DNA of 64,000 nucleotides from Pantoea rodasii (GTDB taxonomy: Bacteria > Pseudomonadota > Gammaproteobacteria > Enterobacterales > Enterobacteriaceae), in NCBI RefSeq assembly GCF_002095465.1, contig NZ_MLFP01000013.1, forward strand, positions 1 through 64,000. The letters run 5' to 3'. Both the position numbers and the translations under genes were made by a program. How positions within the stretch are numbered: the first letter of the stretch is position 1; each line of letters begins with the position of its first letter. This document shows, in pieces, positions 8,962-18,351 of the stretch. Below the pieces are notes generated by a model. That model was not told where the DNA came from. It saw only the letters and a program-made list of their open reading frames with translations, and made no database searches.

Positions 8962-9356
8962 GTTATCTGTATCCTGTCGAATAGCGATTAACGGCGTGAC
9001 AATAGTGTTTGAGGCCAGTCGCTCCAGGTTTTGTAATTAACTTAATCACGACCAATGTTAATTAACCTTAAGGTGTACAACTTATATTTCAGTGTACAAA
9101 TATGTTGGTTAATTCGTGTTTGATTATTTATTCTCGGATCTAACTTGATCATTAATATATATAGGAAAAAACCAGGGTAAGCGAAGCGGTAAAACGCGCA
9201 CGATTGATCAAGAAATGATCGATTTTTTGTTCATAACGAAGGGAATAACTCTTCTGACGTAGCTACTTTCGCATTTAAGCGAAGCGCTAATACACGTCAG
9301 AAGAGTGCTGTGTTGCAGGTTAGCGAACGTAACCCTGTGTTGAATTAAAGATGATG
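8962..9356. repeat. Gap with two TAAGCGAAGCG motifs and a 13-base inverted repeat
   Basis: No gene is visible here. The right half holds two direct copies of TAAGCGAAGCG, at 9178-9188 and 9276-9286. The second copy sits in the 33-base loop of a perfect 13-base inverted repeat (ACTCTTCTGACGT at 9248-9260 and its complement at 9294-9306). This could be a structured RNA, a small mobile repeat, or a terminator-like element for the minus-strand KGG gene that ends at 9357. The left half is AT-rich and unremarkable. Confidence 0.6.
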
Positions 9357-9560
9357 TTATTTACGGCGGCTGATCTTTCCTCCTTTCCGGCCGGCTTCTA
9401 CGGCGCGGTTCGGATCGTTTTTGAAATTGCCGCCGCTCACCTGTCCGCCCTTGCGGCCTGCTTCGGCTGCACGATCCTTATCCTCGGCGAAGTTCCCTGT
9501 GCCCCCACGACGTTGCGTCTTTTTCTCTTCCTCTTCAGGATGCTTGTTAGGGTCCGTCAT
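9357..9560 (-). CDS. KGG-repeat general stress protein
   Basis: A 67-residue very hydrophilic protein with the stress-induced KGG repeat (con-10 / GsiB type). Units of the form GGNFKNDPNRAVEAGRKGG occur twice, preceded by a third degenerate unit GTGNFAEDKDRAAEAGRKGG. Such proteins accumulate in stationary phase or desiccation and are thought to act as hydrophilins in the cytoplasm. A GGAGAA ribosome site lies just upstream of the ATG. A second, related copy is at 21004-21189, and both lie among copies of the TAAGCGAAGCG motif. The precise role is unknown. Confidence 0.9.
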   Translation of the reverse strand: MTDPNKHPEEEEKKTQRRGGTGNFAEDKDRAAEAGRKGGQVSGGNFKNDPNRAVEAGRKGGKISRRK

Positions 9561-10011
9561 GCGTTCTCCTCATTATATTTGTACCAACATAAAGCAAAAA
9601 TAAAATGTAGCGTTGTTTTTACCATAATCAAGTCAGGATTAATCTTAAGTTTTATTATTCGGGTGCCAGTTGTTTAAGTATGAGCCAATTTTCAACGAAA
9701 CATTAATGAAGGCAGTGCAAAAAAATGATTGTTAGCGCATTTCAGTTGTTGAGTAAAGTCTGTTGTGCGGAAATATAAGCGAAGCGGTAAGGCTGTACTA
9801 TTAATGCTGTTCTCATTTTTGCTGCGTCTGGCTTGCGCAGAGGGACTTGCTTGCTACGTTTAATTAAGATGATGGCTCGGCTGTTAATTAACGCTTCGCT
9901 TATTTCCAGATAATTCCTTTAGCGGCAGTGTTGAAGCGGTTAGCTTGCTAAGCATCTGTGATGCACCCCCTAAGGTAGTTCACTAACAGCACATCGACCA
10001 GGAGCGAATGA
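9561..10011. repeat. Gap flanked by an inverted pair of the TAAGCGAAGCG motif
   Basis: A 451-base gap between the divergent KGG and DUF892 genes. Within it, TAAGCGAAGCG at 9776-9786 on the plus strand is matched by the same motif on the minus strand at 9892-9902; homology extends outwards (GGAAATATAAGCGAAGCG against GGAAATAAGCGAAGCG), making an inverted repeat enclosing about 105 bases. The enclosed stretch has no convincing reading frame. It may be a small RNA, a MITE-like insertion or a regulatory element of the stress genes. Confidence 0.6.
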
Positions 10012-10518
10012 ATGATGAGGGAATCGGTATATCTGGATTGGCTACGTGATGCTCACGCGATGGAGTTACATAGCGAAACACTGTTAAAGGCCGCAGTGCA
10101 GCGTTTGAACGATCATCCATCGATGAAAATGCGTATCACGCAATATCTTGAACAGATTCGAGAACAGCAACAGCTGGTGAAGGATGTTCTCAAAAGCTAT
10201 GACGGCAGTTGGTCAATACTCAAGGATACGCTGGGCCGGATGTCTGCGGTTGGGCAGGCGGCTAGCGATATGCTGCGCGATGAGATGGGTGTACGCATTG
10301 CCGTGAGTGGGTACGTCTTTTGTAGTTATAAAGTCGCCACTTACACCACGCTGGTGGCCGCAGCCGAGCAAGCTGACGACAGCGCAGGGAAAAACGCTTT
10401 TCAGCGGATATTGCAACAGGAAGTACAAATGGCGGATTGGTTACTGTTACATCTGCCGGAAGCGGCAAACGAGTCTATCGATAAGCTTACCGAAGCAGAA
10501 GCATCAGACGCGATCTAG
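10012..10518 (+). CDS. Ferritin-like DUF892 (YciE/YciF family) protein
   Basis: A 168-residue all-helical protein of the YciE/YciF family. It opens with LDWLRDAHAMELHSETLLKAA, has RITQYLEQIREQQQLVKDVL as the second helix, and SYKVATYTTLVAAAEQADD plus QRILQQEVQMADWLLLHLPE as the third and fourth, giving the ferritin-like four-helix bundle with Glu and His at metal-site positions. Family members are induced by RpoS-type and osmotic stress. The start ATG at 10012 follows CCAGGAGCG. It stands alone between the KGG gene and a chemoreceptor. Confidence 0.82.
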   Translation: MMRESVYLDWLRDAHAMELHSETLLKAAVQRLNDHPSMKMRITQYLEQIREQQQLVKDVLKSYDGSWSILKDTLGRMSAVGQAASDMLRDEMGVRIAVSGYVFCSYKVATYTTLVAAAEQADDSAGKNAFQRILQQEVQMADWLLLHLPEAANESIDKLTEAEASDAI

Positions 10519-10928
10519 TGTTTTCTGTGGGTAGCCAACTGGCTGCCCGCAGAGAAATGAACATGGATAATTAATCATTGTTCGCTAACGACAATTGCAT
10601 AAGCTGCATAAAAAAGCGGTTTTACTTAGACAAGCTTGCGATTAATCGGATTGAAAACAGTTTTATAAGTAAAGCACAATGATCACTCTGGTAACTATTA
10701 TTGCAAACAATTTAATATAACTGATCAAATTGATTATTTAATTAATCTCTCGCAAAGTGAATGGTCTTATATAAGTAAGTTACATTTAAGTAAAACCACT
10801 AAGGTTAATTCACATGCTGACGATAACAGCAGGGATGCTGCCGGCATAGCCTCGCAGTGTCATCTCTTCTTTGTTTTATAAACACCTGGATTTTATGACT
10901 CACCAATAAAAATCATTGAGGTTTCTAA
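10519..10928. other. AT-rich gap upstream of the chemoreceptor
   Basis: A 410-base AT-rich gap with no reading frame of note. It should contain the promoter of the chemoreceptor gene. No good sigma-28 match was found by eye, and the TAAGCGAAGCG motif is absent. Confidence 0.5.
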
Positions 10929-12494
10929 ATGGACGTAGTTCAAGGATTTTCACGTAATATAAAGTTGCGTACCAAACTTATTATTTCTTCACTCATCAAC
11001 ATCGCCATGTTACTGCTGGTGGCCTCGCTGGGCTTAAATTCATTATTTTTGGCGCAAACCGGTGTCAACGGCATGATGAAGGATGATTACCCGACCATTG
11101 CGTTGGGCAATCAGCTTATCGATGAGATCAATACCACCATTCAGCAGCAGGCATTGTTGCTCAGTCCTATCAATGCTGAGCGGCGAGCGAGCATCATGAA
11201 TGGCCTGCAGGGCTCGACAGGGCAGATAACGGAGATTTATCGTAAGCTGAATGCGCTGGCAACGGACGATGATTCCATTGTGTATCTCAAAAGTCTGGAT
11301 GAAAGGCGTAAGGCTTATTTACAGGCGAGAAATGAGTTTCTGCAGATTGTCAGTAATGATACCGGGAAAGCTCTGGATTACTACTTGACGACGCTGGCAA
11401 GTAAGCAAATTGATTATACGGGTGAAGTACAACGCTTCATCGCTCTGCAAGAGCAACAAATGAACGGCTCCTACACGCACTTTATGAGTTCCTATCACAC
11501 CACTAAAATTTCCATGGTGGGGATTTTCATTATCGCGATTATTATTTCTGCGCTGATTGGCTGGGTTATTATTCGATCTATCACCGTGCCATTAAAAAAC
11601 GTGATTGCCTTTTTAGGTCGTGTTGCGGATGGCGATCTCAGTACGGGGTATGTTGAAAAGCGCAAAGATGAAATGGGGCAGTTAATTAATGCCATTCAGC
11701 AAATGCAGGAAAAGATGTCGACTATTGTGAGCCATATTCGCATTAGCGCGGAACAAATTTCCGGTGGGGCCAGTGAAATTATGTCCGGTACCCATGATTT
11801 AGCGGCACGTACCGAAGAACAAGCCAGTTCGGTGGAACAAACCGCGGCATCGGTTGAGGAGTTCACCGCGACCATTAGCAACACGCGTAATAACACCCAT
11901 TTTGCAGCAGACCTGTCAGAGAAAGCGGAAAATGCGGTAGGGCAGAATGCCACCATGATGAACAACGTTTCGACCAAGATGGCAGAAATTCATGACTCAG
12001 CAGGACGCATGGCGGACATCATTAACCTGATCGATTCAATTGCGTTTCAGACCAATATCCTGGCGCTGAATGCGGCAGTAGAAGCTGCTCGAGCCGGTGA
12101 GCACGGGCGTGGTTTTGCCGTGGTGGCGCAAGAAGTGCGTGCGCTTGCTCAAAAGAGCGCAACCTCTTCGCATGAAATTCGTCATCTGATTGAAGAGTCA
12201 TCAACGCGGATTGTCGATGGGCGTGACATGGTCGCGGATGCCAACAAACTGATGGCGGAAATGATGACCAACGTGGTCAACATGAAAGAGGTGCTGTCAC
12301 AGATCAATCAGGCCAGCACCGAACAGGCGGATGGCATCAGCCAAATCAACACGGCGATCAGCCAGATTGATATCACCACTCAGCAAAATGCTTCGCTGGT
12401 AGAGCAGTCCTTAGCGGCTTCGGCGATGCTGAGTGAGCAGGCGGCGAACATGGTGAACAGCGTTAGCGTGTTTACGCTGCAAAAAAGCGCTTAA
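10929..12494 (+). CDS. Methyl-accepting chemotaxis protein
   Basis: A 521-residue transmembrane chemoreceptor. TM1 lies near residues 17-38, a four-helix periplasmic sensor domain spans about 39-190, TM2 is near 191-213, then a HAMP domain and a long coiled-coil signalling domain. The conserved hairpin tip ([20 protein letters not shown]) and the flanking methylation helices are intact. There is no C-terminal NWETF-type pentapeptide, so it would rely on other receptors for CheR tethering. It binds an unknown ligand in the periplasm and controls CheA. A strong GAGGTTTCTAA leader precedes the ATG. Confidence 0.95.
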   Translation: MDVVQGFSRNIKLRTKLIISSLINIAMLLLVASLGLNSLFLAQTGVNGMMKDDYPTIALGNQLIDEINTTIQQQALLLSPINAERRASIMNGLQGSTGQITEIYRKLNALATDDDSIVYLKSLDERRKAYLQARNEFLQIVSNDTGKALDYYLTTLASKQIDYTGEVQRFIALQEQQMNGSYTHFMSSYHTTKISMVGIFIIAIIISALIGWVIIRSITVPLKNVIAFLGRVADGDLSTGYVEKRKDEMGQLINAIQQMQEKMSTIVSHIRISAEQISGGASEIMSGTHDLAARTEEQASSVEQTAASVEEFTATISNTRNNTHFAADLSEKAENAVGQNATMMNNVSTKMAEIHDSAGRMADIINLIDSIAFQTNILALNAAVEAARAGEHGRGFAVVAQEVRALAQKSATSSHEIRHLIEESSTRIVDGRDMVADANKLMAEMMTNVVNMKEVLSQINQASTEQADGISQINTAISQIDITTQQNASLVEQSLAASAMLSEQAANMVNSVSVFTLQKSA

Positions 12495-12614
12495 GGCACA
12501 AAGCCCGCCACAGCGGTTTACGTGGGACGCGGGAACGTTACTGAAGATTTTGTAAGGCGTGCCGATAAAGCGTCTCGCGTAGTGCTGCATGGAGCAGCAG
12601 GATACAGGGAAATA

Positions 12615-13025
12615 ATGATGAAGAAACTATTGATAGCGTTTGCCGTTTTAACTCTCGCAGGATGCGCCAGGCCTTATGGACCCGCAGATACGGTGATTAA
12701 TCACCAAATGGTGACACCTGATGCGACCAAGCAACAAACGAAGGTTACCGTCACACGGCTTAAGCAGTTTATCGGCGGTGGAAGTGGTGGCACGTGCAAA
12801 TTTGTCATCAACATTGATAATCAAGATGTGGCGATGCTGAAGCAAAATCAATTTATCACCGCTTATTTAAATAATGGCCTGCATAAGTTAAAAGTCAGCA
12901 ATGATTGCACCGTACTGAGCATGGGCATGCGTAAGTCACTGGATATCGTTGCAGATGGCACGCCGCAAGAGTACGCCACTGAAGTGGGCTTCTGGGGCCA
13001 ATACCGCATGTGGCGCACGCAATAA
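12615..13025 (+). CDS. Small outer-membrane or periplasmic lipoprotein
   Basis: A 136-residue protein with a lipoprotein signal: MMKKLLIAFAVLTLAGCARP, lipobox LAGC with the acylated Cys at residue 17. The mature part has a glycine-rich GGGSGGTCKF turn and two further Cys residues (CKF, DCTVL) that may form a disulfide. The hydrophobic strands after it suggest a small beta domain. An in-frame start exists upstream, but 12615 has an AGGGA ribosome site and gives a proper signal. The function is not recognised. Confidence 0.8.
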   Translation: MMKKLLIAFAVLTLAGCARPYGPADTVINHQMVTPDATKQQTKVTVTRLKQFIGGGSGGTCKFVINIDNQDVAMLKQNQFITAYLNNGLHKLKVSNDCTVLSMGMRKSLDIVADGTPQEYATEVGFWGQYRMWRTQ

Positions 13026-13083
13026 ATTAAAGGTCGATGCCACGCGGCAAACGCTTCACTGAAGTCATTGAAGCGATGTCGCG

Positions 13084-13488
13084 TTAGCTATCAGAAGCTA
13101 TTTTTGGGAATTTATTGCGTAATTTCTGCAGTTTAGCGGGGATATTCATCATGCAGAAGGCGTTTTCCTGCCCCTCTTTTTCCCAGAAGTTTTGGTGATA
13201 GTCTTCCGCTGCGTACCATTCGGCTAACGGTTCCAATTTCGTCACTAACGGTTTGCCGAGTTCAGACGCGGCGCGAGCGATGCCTTGTTCAGCGGCGATG
13301 CGTTGTGCCTCGCTGGTGGGAAACAGCGCGGAGCGATAACGGGAACGGATTACACCGTCTTTGCTGTTTTCTTGTGTCGCGTCATGAGTCGCGAAGTGGA
13401 TATCGAGCAAATCGTCATAGCTCACGATAGCGATATCAAATCGCAGTGTAATCGCCGGTGCCTTCTGGCCATGGCGTAAGCAGGTCAA
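13084..13488 (-). pseudogene. msrA: msrA fragment, C-terminal half only
   Basis: The 134-residue frame matches the C-terminal half of peptide-methionine (S)-S-oxide reductase: ITLRFDIAIVSYDDLLDIHF, HDATQ, RYRSALFPTSEAQ, and WYAAEDYHQNFWEKEGQ. The N-terminal half, including the catalytic GCFW motif, is absent: homology starts at about 13460, right where the end of the map gene lies, with which it overlaps by 53 bases. It cannot be an active MsrA. The remaining frame is open and undamaged over 120 residues, so either the loss is recent or the fragment is still made as part of the map operon. Confidence 0.8.
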
Positions 13489-14218
13489 AGCCGGTTTCGG
13501 TCACGGCAACGGTGTGTTCCCATTGCGCCGACAGCGAGCGGTCTTTGGTCACCACCGTCCAGCCATCAGACAGCACGCTGGTGCCCGCTTTACCGGCATT
13601 AATCATCGGCTCAATGGTGAATATCATCCCCGCTTGCAGTTCGAGACCCGTGCCCGGTGTGCCGTAATGCAAGATTTGAGGATCGCCGTGATACACCTCA
13701 CCGACGCCGTGGCCGCAATATTCACGTACCACGGAGAAACCAGCTTTCTCGGCGACCTGCTGAATAGCCGCACCGATATCGCCCAATGTGGCGCCAGGTT
13801 TAACGACGTTAATGCCCGCCACCATGGATTCATAGGTGATCTCGACCAATCGTTTGGCCCGCACCGAAGGCTCGCCAACGTAATACATTCTGCTGGTATC
13901 GCCGTACCAGCCATCTTTGATAATGGCGACATCAATATTGACGATATCGCCGTTCTTCAGCTTTTTATCGCCAGGAATGCCATGGCACACCACATGGTTA
14001 ATCGAAGTACAGGTGGTGCGCGTATAACCGTGATAGCCGATATTGGCCGGCACCACTTTCAATTGATTGACGATATAGTCATGACAAATCGCGTCTAGCT
14101 CATCCGTGGTCACGCCCGGTTTGACGAACGGGGTGATGATTTCCAGCACTTTAGCTGCAGCGTGTCCGGCCGCACGAGCCAGTTCGATCTCTTGTGCGGT
14201 GTGAAGTTTGATGGTCAT
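13436..14218 (-). CDS. map: Type I methionine aminopeptidase (paralogue)
   Basis: A 260-residue type I methionyl aminopeptidase, close to E. coli Map in length. All five metal ligands are visible: the two Asp in NIDVAIIKDGWYGDTS, His in YCGHGVGE, Glu in TIEPMIN and Glu in WEHTVAVTETG; the substrate His in YHGYTRTTC is also present. It removes the N-terminal Met from nascent proteins in the cytoplasm. Map is normally upstream of rpsB/glnD; this copy is instead coupled (4-base ATGA overlap) to a ParD-like gene and followed by an msrA fragment, so it is probably a second, accessory copy. That inference needs the rest of the genome. Confidence 0.93.
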   Translation of the reverse strand: MTIKLHTAQEIELARAAGHAAAKVLEIITPFVKPGVTTDELDAICHDYIVNQLKVVPANIGYHGYTRTTCTSINHVVCHGIPGDKKLKNGDIVNIDVAIIKDGWYGDTSRMYYVGEPSVRAKRLVEITYESMVAGINVVKPGATLGDIGAAIQQVAEKAGFSVVREYCGHGVGEVYHGDPQILHYGTPGTGLELQAGMIFTIEPMINAGKAGTSVLSDGWTVVTKDRSLSAQWEHTVAVTETGFDLLTPWPEGTGDYTAI

Positions 14219-14460
14219 TGCGCGATTCCCTGCGAAGTTAATGTTGGCTGGTCGAGCAGCTGTGCTAAATCTGCGCCGCCGTCACGTTCGACGCGCATCA
14301 GCTGGCGCGTCAGTTCCTGAAGATTAAGGTCTGGATAAAGCTCGGCCAGCATGCCGATTTTCATCCAGTGTTCTGCCTGCGCGTTGATGGAGCGGCTTAA
14401 CGCCGTGCTGGCGATACGCAGGTTCTCATGCATCAGGTCCGAAATTTTTACGATACCCAT
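14215..14460 (-). CDS. ParD-like antitoxin-family protein
   Basis: An 81-residue protein of the ParD-like family. The N-terminal half (MGIVKISDLMHENLRIASTA, then LSRSINAQAEHWMKIGMLAE) resembles a ribbon-helix-helix DNA-binding antitoxin, while the C-terminus (LTRQLMRVERDG) is a short helix. It is translationally coupled to the methionine aminopeptidase gene downstream, and no RelE/ParE-type toxin is adjacent. It may autoregulate the operon. The family name comes from antitoxins, but antitoxin function is not shown here. Confidence 0.72.
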   Translation of the reverse strand: MGIVKISDLMHENLRIASTALSRSINAQAEHWMKIGMLAELYPDLNLQELTRQLMRVERDGGADLAQLLDQPTLTSQGIAQ

Positions 14461-15192
14461 TGTACAGTCCGTATATGAAACGCATGTGTTTTGTATATAG
14501 GTTACGCCGGGCCGTGCACTGAGGAAAGGGAAATTTTGAAGCCGTTGCTGCCAATGCGGATTTCTTACCTAATAAGCGTGAAAGTGATCACCTTAGATTT
14601 GCCTACATTGAGGACAAAAAAATACCCGCACGCGGCGGGAAAAAATTCGTTACAGAGAAATATCTCTGTCTGTCAGACCAGGTAAAGTAATGAAGGTTCG
14701 GGTGTGATCATAATAAGTTAAAATAAAAGTGCAGCGGGTAAACGCGGGCTAATAATAAGCGAAGCGCAAATATGAAGATGGCGGTAAGGATAATTACCTG
14801 TGAGATATGATGCGATAATCCTTTATCACTCGATCTGCAATGTGTCGTCTGGATCTGTTTGGAAGGCAAATAACCCATTGAATACGGTGTTATAATTCAA
14901 AAGGTTTATTAATTAGCCTGCTATGTTTTGCGACTTCTTGCATTTTTATATTTATGTTTTTAAAACGCTTCGCTTTAAATCCTTCAGGGACGGTTTTTAT
15001 CAACACTATTGTAAGGTTTTTGTGAGGATAATTAAGCATGACAAATTGTGACGGCAGGCTTAGTATGTTGCTACTCACAGGTTAATAATGAGCAAAATAG
15101 ACGCAAAATGGCGGATATTCTCCCTAATGATAATGAAGTTATTCTGTTAAGTTCTCAGCTGCAATCAGTGCCAGTGGAATGGATGCGTGCTT
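14461..15192. repeat. 730-base gap with an inverted pair of the stress-region motif
   Basis: No credible gene. TAAGCGAAGCG occurs on the plus strand at 14756-14766, and a near-copy, AAAGCGAAGCG, on the minus strand at 14966-14976, about 200 bases apart and facing each other, as in the pair at 9776-9902. The enclosed DNA is AT-rich. A short minus-strand frame at 14890-15078 contains the second motif copy in its own codons and is not believed. Promoters for the ParD-like/map operon and the GAF-EAL gene must lie here. Confidence 0.55.
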
Positions 15193-16958
15193 ATGAGCGA
15201 CATTAACGAATATAAGCCGGGCTGCATAACGCTGCAGGCGCTTCGGACTCCGGATATTTGCCGTGATGATGTACTGAGCAAATTCACCGATCTGGTGAGC
15301 AAAACGCTGGATGTACCCAGCAGTTTTATCTCGGTCATGGACGATGACTTCCAATACATTAAAGCGGCACATAACTTTAGCGTCGGTGAAACGCTGCGTG
15401 CTGATTCGCTGTGCCAGTATGTGGTCGAAGGAGACAATCCACTGGTCGTTCCTGATACTCGACAGGATGCCTGCTTTGCAACCAACCCCTTTGTTATCGG
15501 CGAACCCTTTGTTCGCTTTTATGCTGGCGTGCCGCTTAAAAGTCGGGAAGGGCTGGTATTAGGGACGTTATGCGTAGTTGATGGTGAACCGCGGGCATTC
15601 AGCGCGGAAAAGCTGGCGACCATGACCTTGCTTTCCCAACTGGTGATCTCGTTTCTCGAAGCCTGGCATTCCGTTGGCTTTACCGATCTGGTGACGGGAT
15701 TACCCAACCGCCAGCAGCTGATGCGTGACCTTCAGTCGCTGCGCGCGGCGGGTGACAGTTCCTCACGTCGACTGGTGTTAATCGATTGTATTGATATGCC
15801 ACGTGCCTATGAATTGGCGCGCTCGCTGGGCATGGCGCCGGTTGAAGGGCTGCTCAAAGATATGGCAACGCTACTGCCGTTACGGCTTCGCCCTGGCAAA
15901 GATGAACTGCTCTATACCGTGGCTACCGGTCGCTTTGCGCTGCTCTCTAAACATGACACGCAGTTCAGCGCTGAGTGGGTTGCCCAACGTATGGAGGGTG
16001 TTCGCGCTGAGATAGGCGAGGGATTGTCGGTAGATTTGGCCACGCGCACTGGCGAGACCCTGTTTTCGCCTACGGAAACCTCTGCTCAGGAAGTGCTGCG
16101 TCGCGCCGTCAGCGCGCTGCATGAAGCCATTTGCCGTGGGATCCCCTGCATGAGCTTCAGCGAAAAAATGATGAGCGCCGCACAGACGATTTCACCCTGG
16201 TCAACGATTTGGCCACTGCGGTTCGGCACAATCATGGGCTGTATCTGGTCTTCCAGCCCAAAATCTGCCTGAGCAGCGGTTTGCCCATCGGTCTTGAGGC
16301 GTTAATCAGATGGCGCCATCCCACGCGAGGTGAACTCTCTCCTGCGATGTTCATTCCGCTTGCAGAACAAACGACGCTGCTGCAAGAGATCACCGAATGG
16401 GTGATTGATCGAACCATTGAGCGTTTAAAACGGCTTACGGGACAGGCTATACAGTTGCCTGTCACGGTGAACGTTAGCGTGCGTGACTTTAGTCAGGAGA
16501 ATTTTGCCGACAGGTTAGAGCATAAGATGATCAAGGCGCGCTTGCCGACAAGCCTGTTAGGTATCGAATGTCTGGAAACCGAACGCATCATCGAAAGCGC
16601 CGCTGCCATTAAGGGTCTGGAAATGCTAAAACTGCGTGGTTTTGGTATTGCACTGGATGATTTCGGCACTGGTTACAGCAATATCAGCTATCTGCGCAAA
16701 ATGCCTCTGGATGTGGTGAAACTCGATCGATCAATCATCGGTGGGCTCGCCACGGATACAGCCTCACGCATCATCACACGCAGCATTATCGGCATGTTGA
16801 AAGAACTCGATTATGTGGTTCTGGCAGAAGGGGTGGAAAATATTGAGACGCTGGAGGCGTTAAAAGAGTTTGGTTGCGATCAGGCGCAGGGATTCTTTCA
16901 TTCCCGCCCCTTGCCTGAAAGCGAACTGGATAACTGGCTAAAATGGAAGTTAGCTTGA
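15193..16958 (+). pseudogene. GAF-EAL c-di-GMP phosphodiesterase, split by a frameshift
   Basis: Read together, the two frames make a protein of about 588 residues: a GAF sensor domain (about 20-160), a degenerate GGDEF domain that keeps TDLVTGLPNR but has lost the GGDEF signature, and a full EAL domain. The EAL part keeps GLEALIRWRHP, NVSVRDF, the ECLETE Glu, ALDDFGTGYSN, VKLDRS and AEGVEN, so it should hydrolyse c-di-GMP. The frames meet at an A6 run at 16163-16168 where seven A would keep frame. The first frame then runs to 16272. Loss of one A (real or a read error), or a -1 slip on the A run, would explain it. The start at 15193 (ATGAGCGAC) is preferred to an upstream GTG. Confidence 0.85.
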
Positions 16959-17738
16959 TGCCTCAGTTTTCACGTCATCCGTCTCTATGTCACTCATCGC
17001 CAGTGCGCTAGCGCTGGCGGGGTCGAACAGCGACAGGCTTTCGATTTGGTCCACCATAATCACCTTCCGAAACTCCAGCGCCGTTTTGGGCTTAGACATA
17101 AAATCAATGCTGTGTTGGTGATACCAGCGGCTGTAATTATGCTCAACGGCGAGACTGAGCGTGCGGGCATCGCGATATCCACTTAGCATTGGGATCAAAA
17201 CGATGTTGGCGGTGCTGACATGCTCAAAGGTGGCCGCATGGATCATGCCAATATAGATGCGACGCGATTTCAGCGTAACCCACGCCAATTCTCCTTCCTC
17301 CATGCACTGCAACAGCATCTGCTCAATACCATTTGAGCGTGATAAATGCTGATACAGGTCTCTGCGGCTGCTGGCAGTCAAACGAGCACTGCCTGCCCAA
17401 TTTGAACGATAAACACAAAACAGCACGGCGAAGGCGAGCATAATCACCACCGGTGCCTGAATACCCAAGAAACTCCATGTCATAAAGTCCACATGCCAGC
17501 GCGCATGGACGAGGCTGCTTAATGCAAACGTATTATTGAGGGCAGAAGCGGCGAGTAACAGTAGCCAGACAATTCCGGTAGCCAGCACGCCCTGCAAAAC
17601 AAAAATACAGCCATAAAGGGCGATCAAAAAATACACATCCCAGCCAAAGGAGCGTTTGATCTTCAACCGACTCGACATGTCACGACTGGTATACCAATAG
17701 CCACACACCATCAGCACCATAAATATTGCCGTGCCCAT
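16950..17738 (-). CDS. Membrane protein of unknown function
   Basis: A 262-residue protein not recognised. About three membrane helices are visible: residues 1-16, a long hydrophobic stretch near 32-72, and 88-110. A cytoplasmic part of about 140 residues follows, containing LAWVTLKSRRIYIGMIHAATFE and a SGYRD segment, which resembles small SH3/Sm-like strand pairs, then an acidic C-terminus. Its ATG follows directly on the stop codon of the 65-residue gene upstream (TAA-ATG), so the two are coupled. The tail overlaps the end of the convergent EAL gene by 9 bases. Confidence 0.7.
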   Translation of the reverse strand: MGTAIFMVLMVCGYWYTSRDMSSRLKIKRSFGWDVYFLIALYGCIFVLQGVLATGIVWLLLLAASALNNTFALSSLVHARWHVDFMTWSFLGIQAPVVIMLAFAVLFCVYRSNWAGSARLTASSRRDLYQHLSRSNGIEQMLLQCMEEGELAWVTLKSRRIYIGMIHAATFEHVSTANIVLIPMLSGYRDARTLSLAVEHNYSRWYHQHSIDFMSKPKTALEFRKVIMVDQIESLSLFDPASASALAMSDIETDDVKTEASS

Positions 17739-17936
17739 TTAAATATCCTTCAAGGTTTTGACGTGGTGGGAAAAATCGCGCTGAACTTTGGGGCTGAGGG
17801 GATTAACCGAAGCGTTACCATCTTCATCAATGATGATTCTGTCACCTTCCTGAATGGATTCTTGCATATCCTGCTGGCTCATGACTTGTAGCAGTGATTC
17901 TGGGCTGCTAAAAAGGGACAAAATAAAGTGAAACAT
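17739..17936 (-). CDS. Small hypothetical protein coupled to a membrane protein
   Basis: A 65-residue protein not recognised. It begins with a hydrophobic MFHFILSLFSS, then an acidic, polar stretch (QQDMQESIQEGDRIIIDEDG) and a basic C-terminal helix. It has no Cys residues and no domain that can be named. Its stop codon abuts the ATG of the 262-residue membrane protein, so they are cotranslated and probably work together. A GGGAATTGGC ribosome site precedes the start. Confidence 0.6.
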   Translation of the reverse strand: MFHFILSLFSSPESLLQVMSQQDMQESIQEGDRIIIDEDGNASVNPLSPKVQRDFSHHVKTLKDI

Positions 17937-18351
17937 GCCAATTCCCTGTTAAATTCGGTGCCAACAGTATGGCACAGCCTTGCCTTTTAAATAGGTGCCA
18001 TTATTTCATCAGGCGAGCTTTACAGATTAATCTGGCAGGGAGGTAAATAAGCGAGGCCGTTAATATCATATTGTTATTTGTTACATTTTGATGGCTTTAT
18101 AAATTCAAGGATAACCCCATTTTTTTAAACGATATGTGGAAATATTATCACGCAAGCTTGAAGGCTTAACCTCATCCAGAATTATATGAATGAGGGGGTG
18201 CTTGATAAAATTAAGGCTCATCAATTCGCAAAAAAACAGCTACAAGCACTCACTCGCTATGGCAATGGGAGATTAAGAACAAGAAAAGGGTTTATGAAAG
18301 TAAACTTAAAAAATGAGCTACCTGCACATGGATAGCTCTTGCCCTCAGCCC
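17937..18351. other. AT-rich gap; motif variant TAAGCGAGGCC
   Basis: A 415-base AT-rich gap. The variant TAAGCGAGGCC is at 18048-18058 on the plus strand; its partner TAAGCGAGGCG is on the minus strand at 18766-18776. A 49-codon frame at 18186-18335 exists but lacks a ribosome site and was not accepted. Confidence 0.4.

Noticed and set aside
14890..15078. 62-codon minus-strand frame
   Set aside because: AT-rich, no ribosome site, and contains a copy of the intergenic motif in its codons; judged to be chance.
18186..18335. 49-codon plus-strand frame (MNEGVLDKIKAHQF...)
   Set aside because: No ribosome site and no recognisable feature, although its basic composition is not impossible for a small protein.
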